A stretch of 64,000 nt of DNA, taken from contig JADJNX010000002.1 in assembly GCA_016714125.1 (NCBI GenBank), positions 62,001-126,000 of the forward strand, given 5' to 3'. Source of the stretch: Ignavibacteriales bacterium (GTDB lineage: Bacteria > Bacteroidota > Ignavibacteria > Ignavibacteriales > Ignavibacteriaceae). Of the stretch, positions 8,651 to 18,535 are shown piece by piece. The notes beneath the pieces are model-generated. The model was given only the letters and a program-made list of their open reading frames with translations, was not told the DNA's origin and did no database searches. Position 1 is the stretch's first letter. Each line of letters begins with the position of its first letter. The position numbers and the translations under genes were made by a program.

Positions 8651-9717
8651 TTATCTGTAATTGACTATCGCAAGGCTGCCCGGATTTAACCCCGTTTCAA
8701 ACCTTCTGACTTCTTTTCCAAGCATGTCAAATATCGCTACTTCCCCGTTTTGAGTAAAATCCTTTGGATTTCCGAGATACAAAAGCATATCAATTGGATC
8801 ATAGGCGATTGAATAAATCACTCCGTACATCGAATTGACGGCCATTCCGCCAATAAAAAGTTCAGGTGCCTTTTTGAAGTTACCAAGATCTACCTTCATT
8901 ACTCCAAAATTGTTTAATACAAGCATTACATTGTCTGAAGTAACTACCGCATCACTTGGATTCTGCGGTAAAATAAGGGAATCGATAACATCAAGCCCTG
9001 CAGGATCAATTTTGTAGATTGCACCCCCGATATTAGCAGAATCATACCGACCGGTACAAATTGAGTAGAGCATATTGTTTTTATCTTTTGCCAGATTAAC
9101 AGGATTTGTTCCAACCGTTATCGATGGCAAAACTGCATCTGTGTTTAAGTCGATAACAGAAACAGTGTTTCCTCCTCCCAAGCCGGAATTTGCAACAAAC
9201 AACCGTCCCCCAACTTCAACCATGCCCTCAGGGTAGGGACCAACTGTTATCTCTTTAACTACCGTCATGGTTTTTGCATCAATTTTATAAACTTTGCCGG
9301 AAAATCCTGATACATAAGCAGTTAATGAATCTTTTGCAAAAATCCTTCTGGGTCCCGATCCTGCGCCAAGATCAATTGTGCCCTTCGATCTAAAACTGGT
9401 AATATCAATAACTTCCACTTTGTTGGAAACATTAACAGCTATAAAAGCGGTATTTCCAACGATAACCAGGTCGTTCCCTGTGTCGCCCAGCGATCTTCCG
9501 CTGTTTGCAACTGCAAATACATTTAACAAAACTTGTCTGGATGTCAGTTCATAATAGGATAATGTTGAATTGTTTTGACTGTAAAGTCATTCATTTAACA
9601 CATAAACGCCCTTTGCAGCTTGGTTTACAGGGGTTTCGGGCATTGTTGGTGTATCTTTACACCCTGACAATATCAGGACGCTCAATAGTGTTATAAAAGG
9701 GAAGATGATTTTTGCAT
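8651..9717 (-). CDS. YncE-like beta-propeller surface lipoprotein (in-frame TGA at 9587-9589; frameshift near 9709)
   Basis: The intact part (9529 down to 8651) is a seven-bladed YncE/NHL-type propeller: NSGRSLGDTGNDLVIVGN, VEVIDITSF, PEGMVEVGGRLFVANSG, VSVIDLNTD, PSDAVVTSDNVMLV. Upstream in the same frame lie LYSQNNSTLSYYELTSRQV and, before a TGA at 9587-9589, GVYVLNE and a lipobox (VLILSGC). Family members read NEG followed by an aromatic or Leu residue here, so the TGA most likely stands for a GGA Gly codon. The ATG at 9717 reaches the lipobox frame only if one A is added near 9709. Similar lipoproteins sit in B12 uptake loci of Bacteroidota. It lies between btuB and the DUF6580-like gene. 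Confidence 0.78.
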
Positions 9718-9732
9718 GTAAATCCTATATAC

Positions 9733-11688
9733 TTAATGAGTAAGAAAAATGAATGTTCGTAGAGGCATCGGATAAGATTGAATAATCCGGTAATTTTCAT
9801 TGAACAGGTTATAAACTGATAGTGAGGCTGTTTGCCCAACATTAAAAAAATTGAATCGGTACTCAGTCTTAAAATCGAAAACTGAATTTCCTGCTATCGT
9901 TGAAAGGGGATCGTTATCAAATGTAAAATAAGATTCACTGCTGATTCTGTTGCCCATAGTGATGGCAAGTCCACCCGTTTTGTAAGTGATCGACGAATTG
10001 ACCCTGTGTTCAGGGGAATATAAAAGTTGTTTCCCGTTGCTTTTATCTGTTGTTCCAAATGGTGAGATATTCTCTGCATCCAGATAAACATAATTGCCGG
10101 TTACAACCACAGCATCAGATAAAATTGATATTGATATGCCAAATTCAAGGCCTGAAGAGACAGTTTTTGCGATGTTCCTCGGCACCTGAAGTGCGATCAT
10201 GGAGGGAACCCAAATAATTTTATCTTCGGTTTCGATCCTGAAATAAACAAGAGAGACTTCACCCTTCACGATTTTTATATCATCTATTACAATCCCTGCC
10301 TCAAATCCTGTTGATCTTTCAGGTCTGATATCAGAAGCTGAAAAGACGGATGAGTAATAATATTCATTAAATGAAGGAATCCTGGTTGTTTTATAAAGAT
10401 GTGCTTTAACTGATAAAGGAGTGTAAAAAGTTGGAGATACAAAAACTCCGGCACTGTAAGAAGTACGGGATTCATCATTGCTGCCTATCCCTGTTTGCGA
10501 AAAAATATCGGCGTTAATCCCCCCGGTTATGGCAAAATCGGAGATAATAGATGGTAGAATTACAGGGGAATATCGAAAACCTGCGCTAAACCTGTGGAAA
10601 TTCCGACTCAAAGAGGTCTCTTTACGGTTGTTTGAAAGAGCGGTTTTTATGTCCCTTAACTCTCCCTTTTCAAATCCATATCCCGAGGTAATTTTTATGT
10701 CACCAAACGATGCAAAAGCTTTTAGATTAATAGAATATGTGTTGAGTTTGGAATCATCATAGTCGAGATATTTATAATAGTTAACATTGGGATCTTCAAA
10801 TTTATACAGCTGATGATTATAACTCGTCACCACCTCAAAACCCGAATTTGTAAACAGTGGACCTGTTAACCTTAGGACGGAGAGTGAACCTGTTGTTGTG
10901 TTTGAAGCCTGCGAGGATGAAGTATTGTTTGTAACCACAAAGCCCGGCACGCCCGCAGCAAAAAAGGAATAGTTCGAATAGATATCGGCAACAAAATCTT
11001 TAAAAGTGTAAATCGCAGAAACAGATGCAAAAGTTTTGTTATAATGAGCATTTTCCCGCTCATTAATCTTCCCCTCAAATTCATAATCGAATCTGTTTGC
11101 CGACCACATCCTCTCCCCTGCAACTGAAACCTGTAAGTTCCCGGTTGTTAAAGAGCCATTTATTGTGGAAGATGAAAGTCCCGTATTATCAAATTTTTGT
11201 GTGAATTTTAGTCCGTTGCTTTTTTCCCCCCGACTTTCCAGTGATAAAACTCCGCCTGTGGAGATGTCACCGGAAGCAGAATATGAAGATGAAAACTCAG
11301 CCGAACTGATGTCACTCATCGAAAATGCCGAAAGATCAAAGCCACCATATCTTAGGTCGTTCATTCTGGCTCCGTTAAACAAAACCAGACTGTTCTCAGA
11401 ACTTAACCCCCTGTATGACAATAGTTTAGCAGAGGCGGCGCCGCCATAGTCCTTTACAAAAACTGAAAAATTGCCGTTTACCACTTCTTCAAGTGAGTTG
11501 TAGTAACCCCCAAACCCGCCGGAAAGATCAATCTTTTTACCAAATCCGGGGTTGTCACTCCCCTTTTCACCGGTCACAATAATTTCATTTAAAGTGACAG
11601 GCAAGCCGGTAACTGAATCAATTTGTGTAACAGGATTTTGAGCAATTACAACTGTAATGCAAAAAATGAATGATAAAATAAATTTCAT
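9733..11688 (-). CDS. btuB: BtuB-like TonB-dependent cobalamin receptor
   Basis: A 651-residue outer-membrane receptor with signal peptide, plug (LNEIIVTGEK, EEVVNGNFSVFVKDYGGAA, LSYRGLSSENSLVLFNGAR) and a 22-strand-type barrel ending in FIFLTH, an aromatic-rich terminal strand. No carboxypeptidase-like extension is present, as in BtuB. The assignment rests on position: it is the first gene after a strong cobalamin riboswitch (11808-11985) and is followed by a B12-type lipoprotein. The frame is intact. The import substrate is therefore corrinoids, inferred from regulation. Energy would come from a TonB protein; a TonB-family gene is present at 57755-58501. Confidence 0.88.
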   Translation of the reverse strand: MKFILSFIFCITVVIAQNPVTQIDSVTGLPVTLNEIIVTGEKGSDNPGFGKKIDLSGGFGGYYNSLEEVVNGNFSVFVKDYGGAASAKLLSYRGLSSENSLVLFNGARMNDLRYGGFDLSAFSMSDISSAEFSSSYSASGDISTGGVLSLESRGEKSNGLKFTQKFDNTGLSSSTINGSLTTGNLQVSVAGERMWSANRFDYEFEGKINERENAHYNKTFASVSAIYTFKDFVADIYSNYSFFAAGVPGFVVTNNTSSSQASNTTTGSLSVLRLTGPLFTNSGFEVVTSYNHQLYKFEDPNVNYYKYLDYDDSKLNTYSINLKAFASFGDIKITSGYGFEKGELRDIKTALSNNRKETSLSRNFHRFSAGFRYSPVILPSIISDFAITGGINADIFSQTGIGSNDESRTSYSAGVFVSPTFYTPLSVKAHLYKTTRIPSFNEYYYSSVFSASDIRPERSTGFEAGIVIDDIKIVKGEVSLVYFRIETEDKIIWVPSMIALQVPRNIAKTVSSGLEFGISISILSDAVVVTGNYVYLDAENISPFGTTDKSNGKQLLYSPEHRVNSSITYKTGGLAITMGNRISSESYFTFDNDPLSTIAGNSVFDFKTEYRFNFFNVGQTASLSVYNLFNENYRIIQSYPMPLRTFIFLTH

Positions 11689-11807
11689 TGTTTTTCGTGG
11701 GTGGAACGAGGAGAGAAGGAAGTGTAAATAAGCAGGGGTTTAAACTGTGAACGGGTTAGGACACAGTTCTTCCGGACAACCTTTTACGCGAAGGTTATTT
11801 CCTGATT

Positions 11808-11985
11808 ACTTACGGCAGGTCTCCTGGCTTCGAGGTAAATTGCCACGCCTTCCCATTTATTCATGGTGGCTAAATTGGCAAACTGGAAAAACAATATCCT
11901 CATACAGTTGCGCGACAGCGCCGGATTCTCACCGGCTTCCCTATTCTTTCTGCTCCCTGCAGAACACCGTAAATTGTGTTAAGAA
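11808..11985 (-). promoter_or_regulatory. Cobalamin riboswitch
   Basis: The sense strand (minus) carries the conserved core: GGGAAGCCGGTGAGAATCCG, followed by GCGCTGTCGCGCAACTGT, and at the 3' end the closing AGCCAGGAGACCTGCCGT. These are the hallmark blocks of adenosyl/hydroxocobalamin riboswitches. About 120 bases separate it from the btuB start. A 6-bp hairpin AACCTT/AAGGTT (11779-11797) in that leader could belong to the expression platform, but it has no U-tract, so control of translation start is as likely as attenuation. Confidence 0.96.
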
Positions 11986-11990
11986 CACTA

Positions 11991-12020
11991 CAAATGTACA
12001 ACCTTTTTTTAACATCGCAA
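11991..12020 (-). promoter_or_regulatory. Bacteroidota-type promoter of the B12 operon
   Basis: Read on the minus strand: TTG (12020-12018), a 19-base spacer, then TACATTTG (11998-11991). This matches the -33 TTG / -7 TANNTTTG consensus of the primary sigma factor of Bacteroidota. The expected start point about 7 bases downstream falls at the 5' edge of the cobalamin riboswitch, which supports it strongly. Confidence 0.75.
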
Positions 12021-12030
12021 GGGGGGAAGG

Positions 12031-12112
12031 TGAGTACTTGAGTACCTGAGTACCTGAGTACCTGAGTACTTGAGTACTTCAGAACTTTAGAACCTTAGAA
12101 CTTTAGAACTTT
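12031..12112. repeat. Two adjoining 8-bp tandem repeat tracts
   Basis: Six copies of TGAGTACY (12031-12078) are followed by four copies of AGAACYTT (12081-12112), and then by looser direct repeats of CTCTAGTG up to about 12153. The period is not a multiple of three and no reading frame runs through. The second unit recurs in the intergenic region at 18416-18445. Confidence 0.9.
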
Positions 12113-12165
12113 AGTGACCTGAGTTTCTCAAATTCTCTAGTGCTCTAGTGCTCAAAAATAAAAAA

Positions 12166-12192
12166 GCCCGCTGTTCCGAAGAACAAGCGGGC
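12166..12192 (-). terminator. Rho-independent terminator
   Basis: Stem GCCCGCTGTTC / GAACAAGCGGGC (one bulge) with a CGAA loop. On the minus strand it is followed by a T-rich tract of about 12 bases. It ends the small membrane-protein gene at 12263-12454 and perhaps the large T9SS gene upstream of it. A further perfect 9-bp inverted repeat, GGGTATCAC/GTGATACCC (12209-12244), lies just before it. Confidence 0.85.
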
Positions 12193-12262
12193 AAGATTAA
12201 GTTGGTGAGGGTATCACTCTTTTAGAGAAACTTTTGTGATACCCGGCACCAAGACAAATGTA

Positions 12263-12454
12263 CTATTTGGCGGCGGCGTAAGCCAGCACCTTGAAGAAAA
12301 CGATATAAGTGAGGAAGCCGACACCCAACCATATAAGTGTGCGTTTAATCTTGTCTCTCTTTATGCCCTTTTTATAGAGCTTGTCGTAATCTCCACTGCG
12401 GTTCTGGTAATCTCCGCTTTTAACCGTCCAGTTGTACACATGATTATTTTCCAT
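12263..12454 (-). CDS. Small single-pass membrane protein, unknown function
   Basis: A 63-residue protein with a strong ribosome-binding site (AGGAGG 8-13 bases before the ATG). The N-terminal half is polar and charged (YNWTVKSGDYQNRSGDYDKL), then a basic stretch (KKGIKRDKIKR), then one membrane helix (LIWLGVGFLTYIVFFKVLAY). I do not recognise the family. The positive charges before the helix predict the N-terminus in the cytosol. It starts 20 bases after the stop of the large T9SS protein and precedes a terminator, so it probably shares that transcript. Confidence 0.7.
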   Translation of the reverse strand: MENNHVYNWTVKSGDYQNRSGDYDKLYKKGIKRDKIKRTLIWLGVGFLTYIVFFKVLAYAAAK

Positions 12455-12474
12455 TTTCTTAATTCCTCCTGATC

Positions 12475-15400
12475 TTATTTAATTAATGACAATTTTTTTG
12501 TTGCGACAAAGTTTTTACCTAGAGCATCTGTTGCTATCATACGGTAGATGTAGATACCGGAAGCCAGTTGATGTTTGTAGGCATCGATCATCATCGAATA
12601 GTAACCTGCTTCCTGTTCTTCACTCACAAGCACTGCAACTCTTTCCTCTGCAAGCTGAAAATCAACTTTGGTTGATGGGTTAAATGGATTTGGATAATTT
12701 TGGCTCATTGCAAATTCAGTTGGAAGATCAACCGTTACTTCCACTTCGTCACTGTATTCAAATGATCCGTTATTATCGATTTGTTTTAGTCTGTATGAAT
12801 GTTTGCCGGAGGCAAGTTTTTTGTCCTCGAAGCTGTAATACTTCGGTGCATTGGATGTTCCGTGTCCTTCTACAAATGCGGTTTTCATCCATGAACCTGA
12901 CTTGTCTTTTCTCTCAACTTCAAAACCAAGATTATCGATTTCTGTCTTGGTTTCCCACGATAAAATTGCACTTCTGTTTTTTGCTTTGGCACTGAAATTA
13001 ACGAGTTCCACAGGGAGAGGGATACTAGCCTCATCAGCACCCATGTATGGAAATGTAGCGCTTCGTGATTCATTATCTATATCCTTATCAGTAATAGATA
13101 GAACTGGTGTTCCAATTAAGTTCAAATCACCGACAGAAGCTCCACTTAAGTGCAAATCCGTCCCGCTAATAAACTGCGTTGTTCTGGATACTGAATTATT
13201 ATCCCCGGCAGAAGAATTTTTCCATTCTGTCAAATCCTTAATAACCGCTACCCATTCTCCTATCGAAGCGGAATTGGAGGAATATAAATTGTTATAATTA
13301 CTGGAAGTGGCAGTCCAGCCGGTTGCAGATGAAACACCAATTGCAAAATGGTAGTTGCCTGTGCCTCCAGTTCTAGTATTTACTAAAATATTATTTCTAA
13401 GATTATCCGTAGATGGAGTTACTGTAACCGGTCGTCTGAATGAATAACTGCTGTTTGTTCCCGAGCCTGAATGAGATCCACTAATAACTACTGTGTTATA
13501 GTAGAAACCATTTGTGCCTGAAGCAGAGGTATCTGCGATACCACTTATTCTTGCATCATTGGAAACTGTTTCACCAACTGTTACCATATTGTTGATGTAA
13601 TTGGCAGTACCGCCCAATATTAACATACCCCAAACTCTTGATGAATTCAGGCCAACACCAGTTGCAACTGAAGTTATTGTATGCACTCTATTTCTTTGAA
13701 CAATTGCATCGGTCGCAGCGGTTGGAATTGATATTACAAATCCGGCAATGGTGTAAGCACCCGTCCCACCATTAGTGTGTTGTATATTGTAAACACGATT
13801 CGAATCCAGGATATTACCGGTTGTGGCTGTAGGTGCAAAAACAATTCCGGCGGGAAAAAGGAAGTAACCCCGGAAGATGTACCTGTCGAGTTCGATTTGA
13901 TATCTCTGACAATGTTATTTTTGGTAATACCGGTACCAGATGTCAGAACTATTCCGAAAACTCTGTCACCACTCGCATCCCAATAATTGATGTTTCCGAT
14001 TACATTGTTTTCTATTCTACATACACCAGACCCTGCATAACTAATCATCTCCGCATCGTAGCCCAGCCTAATTGTATCTGACGCGGTATTGCCACCGCCA
14101 ATAATATTACCTGCTGATGATCCAATTTCCACATTACCCGCAGAAACACGAATCATTCTGGCTACACTAGTAGTATGATCACAGAAAATATTTGATAACA
14201 CATTCCCATTTACCTGTGATGCAGTTACTATTCCAACACTTAATTGGATTCCCACAAAAACACCTGTTGTGCTTAATGGCGAACCACTTCTATCAATTGC
14301 CGCACCACCTATACTATTCCCGTTAACGGTGTGGTTGTTCCCGGTTCCAATATTTATGCAAGTTAACGCAGTTGTTTTTGAGCTAATTTGAAATATGTAG
14401 TTTGAATCAACATTCCAATTATCACCTGCTGATGATAAATTGACACCAGAGCCGGTAAAATTATACAACTGATTATTTCTGATAATACCTGAAGAATTTA
14501 ATGTCGATGAGGAATAAATTAAATTCACAGGCAAAGCAGACAAATCTGATCTGTCTTTGATCTTGTTATTCCTTAACGCATTGAATGAATTACCAACGGT
14601 CCCTGTTCCAAACATTACCAGACCGTTTGTTGTGGTGGTATTACCTCCCTCAACAGTACAATATTTGATAGTATTGTAGGTTGCATCAGCGACAAAATTA
14701 ATGACAGGTGCAGTATTGAGTGTATTTCTGATTAGAAATGTAGAGGGAGAATCAGACCCGTCAATTGTCACATAATCAGCACCGTTAAGGTTGAAGATAG
14801 CTGTAGAATTGCTTCCGGAGATGGTAACATTTGTACCTGTCTGCGGTTTGATCGTTACAGTATTTGTTGCAGAGCTACCGGAAAATTGATTAATTGTCAG
14901 TGGGAAAGTCTCGGATGTAGAATAACTGGCATCAATTAGGATAAACCTCACGGCACTAGAGACACCTACTGAGTTTAACCGGTTAATGGCAGTTGACAGT
15001 TTATCGAATGGTGCGGTTTGTCCGGTTCCAACAAGATAATCTCCTGAGAGAGGACCTGCAACTGAAAAAGTTGTGGTTAATGTATCATTAGTTGAAAATT
15101 CATCTCCACCAAGTTCTGAAATAATTTGTAAAGTATATGTTCCTGCTGCAAAGCCATCAGTTCCTGAAGGATTAAAGTCAACCAATGTAGATGCACCAGC
15201 TGTCAAACTCGATACATTAATTATTTCATTATACACTTCGCCAACGGCCGGTAATGGACCTTTGATGATCATTCTGACATCGAAGCCGGATTGATCATTT
15301 AATCCAAAATTCTTAAAAGTTGCTTGTGGGGTGAAAAAGTTGACCTACAACTTGAGTACCGCCTGCGGAAGGCGTAACAAAAGCAACCGATCCGATGTCG

Positions 15401-17751
15401 TTTGTATAAATTGGCGTAAAATTACCTTCATAAGCACCGATATCAGGATTGGTAGCGTTCCTTGTAGTGTTATTAAAATCTATTGTTATCGAGACGGGAG
15501 TACCCCCGTTGGCATTAAAAGTGGGTACACCCAACTGAATATTCAAATCATATGTACCACTCGTACTGACAAATGGAACATCTTCTGTTTTGGCATTTGT
15601 CTCGCGAGGAGAAACGAGCCAAGCCTGATAGGTCGCCAATGTTTGATAACCTGTTGCTGCATCATAAGCAATTAAATTTTTTGAACTAGCGGTACCTGCA
15701 TACAACAAATTATTGTTTGTTGTAGTGGCAATCTGTGTTCCGATTGTTGCTGTCGTTTTATAGAAAGCGACTGCCCGAGTGGCTGTTCCTGTGGGCGCTG
15801 TTGTGCTCTTATTCACAAATATGTTGTTGCGCGAATCAAGAATAGTTGATGCACTTGAGGCCATATATAAACAAGCTGTTTGAAATGACCCTGTAGTTAG
15901 AGTTGAAGTTGCATCTAAATAGATTGAATTGTAGTAGAGATTTACAGTATATGCTGTATTAAAATCAATCCCTCTAATACCCGGGGCACCTGTACTTGCC
16001 GGATTGTAAAGTTGGTAAATCAGATTATTGTTGCAATTAATCACACCTGAAGATGAGGAACTGAGTAACATTCCACGAATTGTCCCACCAGCCGTAGTTG
16101 CACCTGTCGGTTTATATACCTTGTTTCTGGAAATATTGAATGGTCCCACACCAACGGCACCATTAGTCCATAACCCATAAACCACTTGAGCAGCTGTAGA
16201 TGCGGAAGTAAAATCGTGAATAATGTTTTCGCTAATAGTTGTAGTTAATGAAGTATATGTGTTGTTAATCATTATACCCACAATGTCGTTCGTTGAGGTC
16301 GTGCTTGTGTTCACCATATTCCTTGGTTCACACCTCTCCACTTTAACATTATCCTGTCCGATAATTTCGACACCTCTGAGACCGGTAGACTGGCTTACCG
16401 TTGTATTGCCGATATCGTTATATCCTGTTGTGGCACCACTAACAGGTGAGATGTAGGAAGGATCGGCAGTAATCGTGTTATATCTGTCACGATTTGTTGA
16501 ACTACCTCCTGACAACAGGATTCCTCGATATGCATTTTGAGATGACACATTTTTAATTGTGTTATAGCTGTTGTTACCATTTGTATACGCGGGTGCCGTC
16601 CAGGCATGAATTCTAAAAGCAATGGATGTGGTATTTGAAGAGGATATGGTATTTTTCAAGTTTACATGGCAGTTCACCACATTATTGAATCTTGCACCGT
16701 TTGTTGAGGTTGAATTGACCATGTTCAGACCAAATTCGACAGTTGTTGATGTACTCCTCGTTATAAAGTCAAGACCGTTTATCGTTACGAAATCTGATCC
16801 GAATAACATAAAAAGTGCATCCCCTGCTGTACCTGATGCCCCTGAACCTTCATTAGTAATTACCGGATTAGCACCCACTCCTGATTTTTGAAAGGTAATT
16901 GTACTCGATGATGTTCCGGTTGCCTTTAGAGTATCAACATAATTATCAAATGTTTGCCCCGCAGCAATGTTGAAAGTCACAGAACTGGAAATTCCATGCG
17001 CATTGAGGGCGGAAACAGCTTCACTCAAACTTTGGAAGTTGGAGGAAGATGTTGCTGAAGTATTGTCAATGGTATATGAACCTGAAAGCGGAGTTACTGC
17101 CTTGGAAAGCAAAGTTATATTATCTACCGCTCCGGCCGGACTGGAACCGCCACTAGCATCATTCTTCCACGAAAGTACCAACCTTTGCGTGGTTCCTGCA
17201 GCTGATGCCGGTATAACGAAAGAGTAAGTTGTGTAACCGGTCTGTAGGTTTATATATTGATTACCAAGTCTTACTTGAGTTGGAGACGCCACGAGTGCCG
17301 TCCCGGCAACAGGAGTCACAATTGTCGGTATTAAAAATACCTGAACAAGGTCCCATGTGCTTTCACCCACACCTTTATAATCAAATGTTAGAGTAATCGC
17401 TGTTTCGCCTGCAGGAAATGTCACATCACGGTAGAAGTGGCTAACAGCAGTTGCATTTGCATAACTGTTGCCGACTCCTGCATCGTTTGAGATATAAGCA
17501 GAATTCGTTCCACTTTTTTTTGTGGCAGTACCTACATACCATGGATTCGTTCCACCATTTATTTCAGTCCACCCATTTGCAGCGAATGTTGCACCGTTTT
17601 CAAAGCCACCATCTCCTGAGGGATTTATCAAGACTGTTTGAGAGAATAAATTAGGACTTAAAGCAAATAATGAAAACAACAAAAACGCCCAACAGGAGAT
17701 AAATCCCGCTTGTGTTGTTTTTGTATGAAAAGATTGTAACATTTTTCTCAT
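12475..17751 (-). CDS. Giant T9SS-secreted beta-helix protein (frameshifts near 15335 and 13857)
   Basis: Three consecutive frames join into one protein of about 1760 residues. I take ATG at 17751 (MRKMLQSF, after a GAGGG) rather than 17799. A signal peptide ends near NLFSQ. Next comes a jelly-roll-like domain (about 20-220), then long Asn/Thr/Ser-rich right-handed beta-helix repeats (ITFQKSG, NNSYNTIKNVS, ENNVIGNIN types), then a fibronectin-like segment (ILSWETKTEIDNLGFEVER) and a T9SS type A sorting domain (QNYPNPFNPST to TKKLSLIK). Homopolymer breaks lie at T5 near 15335 and T6 near 13857. The sorting domain lacks about 12 residues after FQLAEE. Likely a surface adhesin or polysaccharide-binding protein. 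Confidence 0.82.
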
Positions 17752-17776
17752 AGAGACCCTCTTAGTTAGATAACAG

Positions 17777-17890
17777 TTATTTATCAAAAACTTTTTCAAT
17801 AATTAGTTGAACCATTTTTATCGGGCTGAAAAGCAGTAGTATGATGCCGATCACCATAAGCACCGGGAGCAGAAATAAAGTACTGAGCAT
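17777..17890 (-). CDS. Possible 37-residue membrane peptide
   Basis: A short frame from ATG at 17890 to TAA at 17777-17779 encodes an almost continuous hydrophobic helix (MLSTLFLLPVLMVIGIILLL) and a short charged tail (KMVQLIIEKVFDK). GA-rich sequence precedes it, but the spacing from GAGGAG to the ATG is only one base. It ends 26 bases before the chosen start of the large T9SS protein. It could be a leader peptide or chance; there is no homology support. Confidence 0.3.
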   Translation of the reverse strand: MLSTLFLLPVLMVIGIILLLFSPIKMVQLIIEKVFDK

Positions 17891-18535
17891 ACTCCTCTTC
17901 CCTCTTTTGTCCTTTCAGGAACCAGGGGCCTGTCATATACTTCATCTAATGAATATTTATAAGTAAGCATTTATATATACTATTTGTTATTAAACATAAT
18001 TATTCGCTTCAACCGGGTGGTCCGGCATACACAATGGGTCAAATTTAGCTATAGATTTTTGACGCTAATTGCCGGAAAATAACAAACCGGAAAAGGCGTA
18101 AAAATTAGCTGATCATAAGTGATTGGGGATTTTGATAGATATAGAGTGGTTCTATTAGAGTAGGTTACGATTACGGGGTAAAAGGTGGAAAGCGAGCTTT
18201 TGCTTCGAAAAGCAATAAAAAACTCAGTAGATATTTCCCTCACTAACCAAAATTTTTGTTAGCTTCGCTTTCCGGGACTAAAATGGTGTAATCTAAAAGA
18301 GAAAAAACCTCCGTTGTTTGTTGAATGTTGCCAGTTGACTAAACCTCACATAACCTGAATGTAAAGTACACAATATTTTGTTTAAAGGCAATAGGTTTAA
18401 AAAATAAATTTTTCAAGAACTTTAGAACTTTAGAACTTTAGAACCTGGGTTTCTGTCGTCGCTCAAGTGCTCTTGTTCTATAGTTCTCTAGTTCTTCATT
18501 TCTTCGTATATTTATGGTTTAATTTAAAATGAACT
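17891..18535. other. 645-base intergenic region without a supported gene
   Basis: I see no convincing coding frame here. It holds an inverted repeat GGAAAGCGA/TCGCTTTCC (18187-18195 and 18265-18273) whose left arm runs into a small hairpin GCTTTT-AAAAGC, and AGAACTTT repeats at 18416-18445. It separates the minus-strand T9SS gene from plus-strand ppk1, so promoters for both should lie within it. None matches TTG-N19-TANNTTTG clearly. Confidence 0.6.
18416..18445. repeat. AGAACTTT tandem repeat tract
   Basis: Three full copies of AGAACTTT and a partial AGAACC. The same octamer forms the right part of the repeat tract at 12081-12112, also followed there by CTC/AGTGCTC-type direct repeats, so the two intergenic regions share a repeat family. 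Confidence 0.85.

Noticed and set aside
9587..9589. TGA recoded as glycine (as in SR1/Gracilibacteria)
   Set aside because: TGA acts as a normal stop in several genes here (TRAP protein at 3011, diverged MlaE at 23599, NifU-type gene at 21992), so a local substitution is the simpler explanation.
12031..12112. CRISPR-like repeat array
   Set aside because: Units are 8 bp without spacers and no cas genes are near.
18049..18243. 64-residue frame in the 18-kb intergenic region
   Set aside because: No ribosome site, no recognisable pattern, and AT-rich composition make it a chance frame.
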